Shown here: positions 23,217 through 23,780 of the stretch, one piece after another
Numbering within the stretch: position 1 is the stretch's first letter
How the letters are laid out: the number at the start of each line of letters is the position of its first letter
Assembly: GCA_036661515.1 (NCBI GenBank)
Contig: JAVWYO010000029.1
Span: 1-23,780, forward strand
DNA length: 23,780 nt
From: HGM05232 sp036661515
GTDB taxonomy: Bacteria > Bacteroidota > Bacteroidia > Bacteroidales > Muribaculaceae
Reading direction: 5' to 3'
The notes under the pieces: generated by a model
The model's database searches: none
What the model saw: only the letters and a program-made list of their open reading frames with translations
What the model was told of the DNA's origin: nothing
Program-made: the position numbers and the translations under genes

Positions 23217-23621
23217 ATGAAAAAAATTATTTTAGCTTTTGCTCTAATTATATCAAGTGTTCTTTCTTTTAATGCAGTTGCTGCTGACAACGTTACAAAA
23301 TGTCCTGCAAAATGTCCGACAAAACAAGAATGCAAAAAGACAGTATGCGACAAAAAATGTGATGTATGTCCATTATTTGATGGATTAAAACTAACAGATG
23401 CGCAAAAGAAAGAGATTAAAGCACTCAAAGCGTCTCTTAATTGTAATTGTTGCGAAAAAGGCAAATGTAATGCTACAACTCAAGAGGCACTAAATAGCGG
23501 ATTAAAAAAGATTTTAACAGCTGACCAATATGCACAATTTATTGCAAAAAAGGATAACATACAAAAGGATTGCAAAAAGAGAACTAAGTGCCCAAAAGCC
23601 AATAAAAAATGCAATAAATAA
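23217..23621 (+). CDS. Secreted cysteine-rich protein with two LTxxQ motifs
   Basis: A 134-residue protein with a signal peptide (residues 1-23, ending AVAA). The mature part has 13 cysteines: six in KCPAKCPTKQECKKTVCDKKCDVC, four around NCNCCEKGKC and three near the Lys-rich C-terminus. Two LTxxQ motifs (LTDAQ at 59-63, LTADQ at 100-104), about 40 residues apart, recall the Spy/CpxP helical-hairpin proteins, some relatives of which sense or bind metals. I infer a periplasmic, possibly metal- or redox-linked role; no family assignment is certain. It is monocistronic, 134 bp after radA. Codon use and base composition are like its neighbours. Confidence 0.75.
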   Translation: MKKIILAFALIISSVLSFNAVAADNVTKCPAKCPTKQECKKTVCDKKCDVCPLFDGLKLTDAQKKEIKALKASLNCNCCEKGKCNATTQEALNSGLKKILTADQYAQFIAKKDNIQKDCKKRTKCPKANKKCNK

Positions 23622-23684
23622 TTAGAAAAATTTATTTAGACTTCAAAAACAAACAATAAATAAACTATCTTTTTTCTTAAAGAG

Positions 23685-23715
23685 AAACGTCCACCACTGA
23701 GAAGTAAAGACGTTT
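23685..23715 (+). other. Weak hairpin downstream of the cysteine-rich gene
   Basis: AAACGTC (23685-23691) pairs with GACGTTT (23709-23715), loop 17, followed by TTGTCG. It is a possible weak terminator. Confidence 0.3.
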
Positions 23716-23743
23716 TGTCGAATTAGACATTAATCATACAAAG

Positions 23744-23780
23744 AAGCTCTACCTATTCCGAGAAGGATAAAGTAGAGCTT
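23744..23780 (+). terminator. Probable terminator stem at the window edge
   Basis: AAGCTCTAC (23744-23752) pairs exactly with GTAGAGCTT (23772-23780), and the inner part can pair partially. The window ends at the stem, so the T-run needed to confirm it cannot be seen. Confidence 0.5.

Overview
The window looks like a core-genome stretch of a low-GC member of the Bacteroidota, most likely Bacteroidales. The evidence is the gene content (SusC/TonB-type outer-membrane barrel, PepSY-like secreted proteins, DUF3109, an SLC45-type MFS carrier), the lack of purine-rich Shine-Dalgarno sites, and repeated promoters of the Bacteroides sigma-ABfr type (-33 TTTG, 19-21 bp, -7 TAnnTTTG). I see no rRNA, tRNA, CRISPR array, phage or intact insertion sequence. 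Most genes are recognisable housekeeping genes; no obvious new defence or biosynthetic system stands out.

Layout. 1-2746 (minus): the 5' part of a TonB-type outer-membrane protein that runs off the left edge, preceded by two paralogous secreted PepSY-like proteins. 3001-5224: typA/bipA (minus) divergent from rpsO (plus). 5341-5480: a 134-bp MITE-like element with 24-bp terminal inverted repeats and a TAA duplication. It lies in the probable 5' leader of a DUF3109 cysteine-cluster gene (5499-6080). 6083-9242: a small XRE-family regulator (minus) and, divergent from it, a two-gene unit of an SDR oxidoreductase with a signal peptide and an outer-membrane barrel with a POTRA-like N-terminus. Two palindromic operators sharing GTTATCA-N4-TGATAAC sit on the plus-strand promoter, which makes this the most system-like part of the window.

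9292-13956 (minus): a tight unit mgtC - CPA2 antiporter with RCK_C domains - guaA. 14079-16161 (plus): a compact queFCDE cluster that contains three enzymes for preQ0 synthesis (QueD, QueE, QueC) and the reductase to preQ1 (QueF). 16162-16630: a 469-bp gap with three 9-bp-spaced TGCGTAC repeats and a sigma-54-like -24/-12 site. 16631-18568: groES-groEL. 18644-20833 (minus): nfo (endonuclease IV) followed by an SLC45-type MFS transporter. 20944-23082 (plus): a SpoU/TrmH RNA methyltransferase and radA. 23217-23621: a secreted 13-cysteine protein with two LTxxQ motifs, possibly a metal-binding Spy/CpxP relative.

Points most worth a second look are the XRE operator/promoter arrangement with its unusual exported SDR plus barrel pair, the MITE in a gene leader, the sigma-54-like site in front of groESL, and the cysteine-rich LTxxQ protein. 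All functional names come from motif recognition by eye; no database search was possible.
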